Shown piece after piece: positions 5,479 through 6,431 of a stretch of 6,431 nt of DNA. Origin of the DNA: Desulfovibrio sp. OttesenSCG-928-G15 (GTDB lineage Bacteria; Desulfobacterota; Desulfovibrionia; Desulfovibrionales; Desulfovibrionaceae); contig JAJDIC010000103.1 of the NCBI GenBank assembly GCA_030266525.1, positions 1 through 6,431 on the forward strand, written 5' to 3'. The notes under the pieces were generated by a model that did not search any database, was not told the origin of the DNA, and saw only the letters and a list, made by a program, of their open reading frames with translations. A program made the position numbers and the translations under genes. Every line of letters begins with the position of its first letter. Positions within the stretch are counted from its first letter, which is position 1.

Positions 5479-6431
5479 GTGAGTCCTACTTCCACCAAAG
5501 AAGCACCAACCAGCAACCTTGCGCTGGACCTTGTGCGTGTTACCGAGGCAGCCGCCCTTGCCTCCGCCCGCTGGCTCGGGCGCGGCAACAAGGAGGCAGG
5601 CGACAAGGCCGCTGTTGACGCCATGCGCCTCAGCTTCAACTCCCTGAATATCCGTGGAACCGTCATCATCGGCGAAGGGGAAAAAGACGAAGCGCCCATG
5701 CTCTATAACGGCGAAAAAGTCGGCTCCGGCGCTGGTCATGAAGTGGATATCGCGGTTGACCCGGTGGAAGGCACCAACCTGCTTGCTTACGGGCGGCCCA
5801 ATGCCATTTGCGTCGTGGGCGCGGCCCCGGCGGGCACCATGTATAACCCCGGACCCAGCTTTTACATGCGCAAACTCGTTGTGCCCCATGCGGCCCAGCA
5901 TGTTGTAGACCTTGACGCGCCCGTGGCCGACACCCTGCGCAAAGTGGCCAACGCCCTTGGCAAGGATGTGGACGACCTGGTGGTATTTGTTCTCGACAAG
6001 CCCCGGCACCAGCGCCTTATCCAGGCAATTCGCAAAGTGGGGGCACGCATTCAGTTGCACACTGACGGTGACGTATGCGGCGCGCTTATGGCCGTTGACC
6101 CGCGCTCTGAGGTGGACATGATGATCGGCACCGGCGGCACCCCGGAAGGCGTTCTCGCTGCATGCGCCATCAAGGGAATGGGCGGTCAGATTTTTGCCCG
6201 CCTCGACCCGCAGTCCTATGTGGAAAAAGAAGCCATTCAGAACGCCGGAATTGATATTCGCGACACCCTGACCACCGACACCCTTGTGAAAACAGATGAA
6301 GTCTTTTTTGCCGCCACCGGCATTTCCGGCGGCACCTTCCTGCAAGGTGTGCAATACACCGGTGAAGGCGCAACAACCTACTCTCTGGCCATCAGAGCCA
6401 AGACCGGCTCGCTGCGCTACATGGAAGCGCA
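5479..6431 (+). CDS. glpX: Fructose-1,6-bisphosphatase class II, 3' end cut off
   Basis: GlpX hydrolyses fructose 1,6-bisphosphate to fructose 6-phosphate in gluconeogenesis, a metal-dependent cytosolic reaction of the lithium-sensitive phosphatase superfamily. From GTG 5479, 317 complete codons are present and the frame is still open at the window edge. The family runs about 320-336 residues, so only a short tail is missing. Hallmarks include VTEAAALASARWLGRG (21-36), GTVIIGEGEKDEAPML (60-75) with Glu66 and Glu68, DIAVDPVEGT (90-99), KPRH (174-177), DGDV (196-199), GTGGTPEGV (217-225) and FAATGISGG toward the C-terminus. The region after residue 240 is compact and lacks the longer insertion I recall in E. 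coli GlpX, which suggests the Bacillus-type form. It follows the dapA terminator by 55 bases, and no clear promoter is visible between them. Confidence 0.95.
   Translation, partial: MSPTSTKEAPTSNLALDLVRVTEAAALASARWLGRGNKEAGDKAAVDAMRLSFNSLNIRGTVIIGEGEKDEAPMLYNGEKVGSGAGHEVDIAVDPVEGTNLLAYGRPNAICVVGAAPAGTMYNPGPSFYMRKLVVPHAAQHVVDLDAPVADTLRKVANALGKDVDDLVVFVLDKPRHQRLIQAIRKVGARIQLHTDGDVCGALMAVDPRSEVDMMIGTGGTPEGVLAACAIKGMGGQIFARLDPQSYVEKEAIQNAGIDIRDTLTTDTLVKTDEVFFAATGISGGTFLQGVQYTGEGATTYSLAIRAKTGSLRYMEA

Noticed and set aside
5473..6354. 293-codon open frame on the minus strand covering glpX
   Set aside because: It lies antisense to a clear GlpX coding sequence, shows no domain I recognise and is best explained as a codon-bias shadow.

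Overview
The window looks like ordinary chromosome from a sulfate-reducing Desulfovibrio-type bacterium (Desulfobacterota). That placement is an inference from the moderately high GC content, the protein sequences and the gene mixture; no 16S or other marker is present. All genes with a confident identity lie on the + strand. No mobile element, CRISPR array, tRNA or rRNA was seen.

Layout: bases 1-220 hold at most the last codons of an upstream gene, then a non-coding leader with a ten-C run, a possible promoter and an unusually perfect but start-less Shine-Dalgarno sequence. A tight run of genes follows: rsfS (ribosome silencing factor), gpmI (cofactor-independent phosphoglycerate mutase), a 78-residue four-cysteine zinc-ribbon-like protein of unknown function, rsmG (16S rRNA G527 methyltransferase) and a 12-TM major facilitator transporter. 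rsfS/gpmI, gpmI/zinc-ribbon and rsmG/MFS are separated by 0, 1 and 3 bases, so they are probably co-transcribed and partly translationally coupled. The only real gap inside this run is a hairpin-rich stretch of about 137 bases before rsmG.

A second unit starts with dapA (4-hydroxy-tetrahydrodipicolinate synthase). It is preceded by a convincing sigma70-type promoter with an extended -10 element and followed by a good intrinsic terminator. glpX (class II fructose-1,6-bisphosphatase) then starts at GTG 5479 and runs off the window end, missing only a short C-terminal tail.

Functionally the region combines ribosome control (RsfS, RsmG), gluconeogenic or glycolytic enzymes (GpmI, GlpX), lysine/diaminopimelate synthesis (DapA) and an efflux-type carrier. 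This is mainly housekeeping content. The items most worth a second look are the uncharacterised zinc-ribbon protein, the orphan perfect Shine-Dalgarno sequence upstream of rsfS, the competing hairpins in front of rsmG, and the non-consensus motifs in RsmG. I found no convincing novel multi-gene system.
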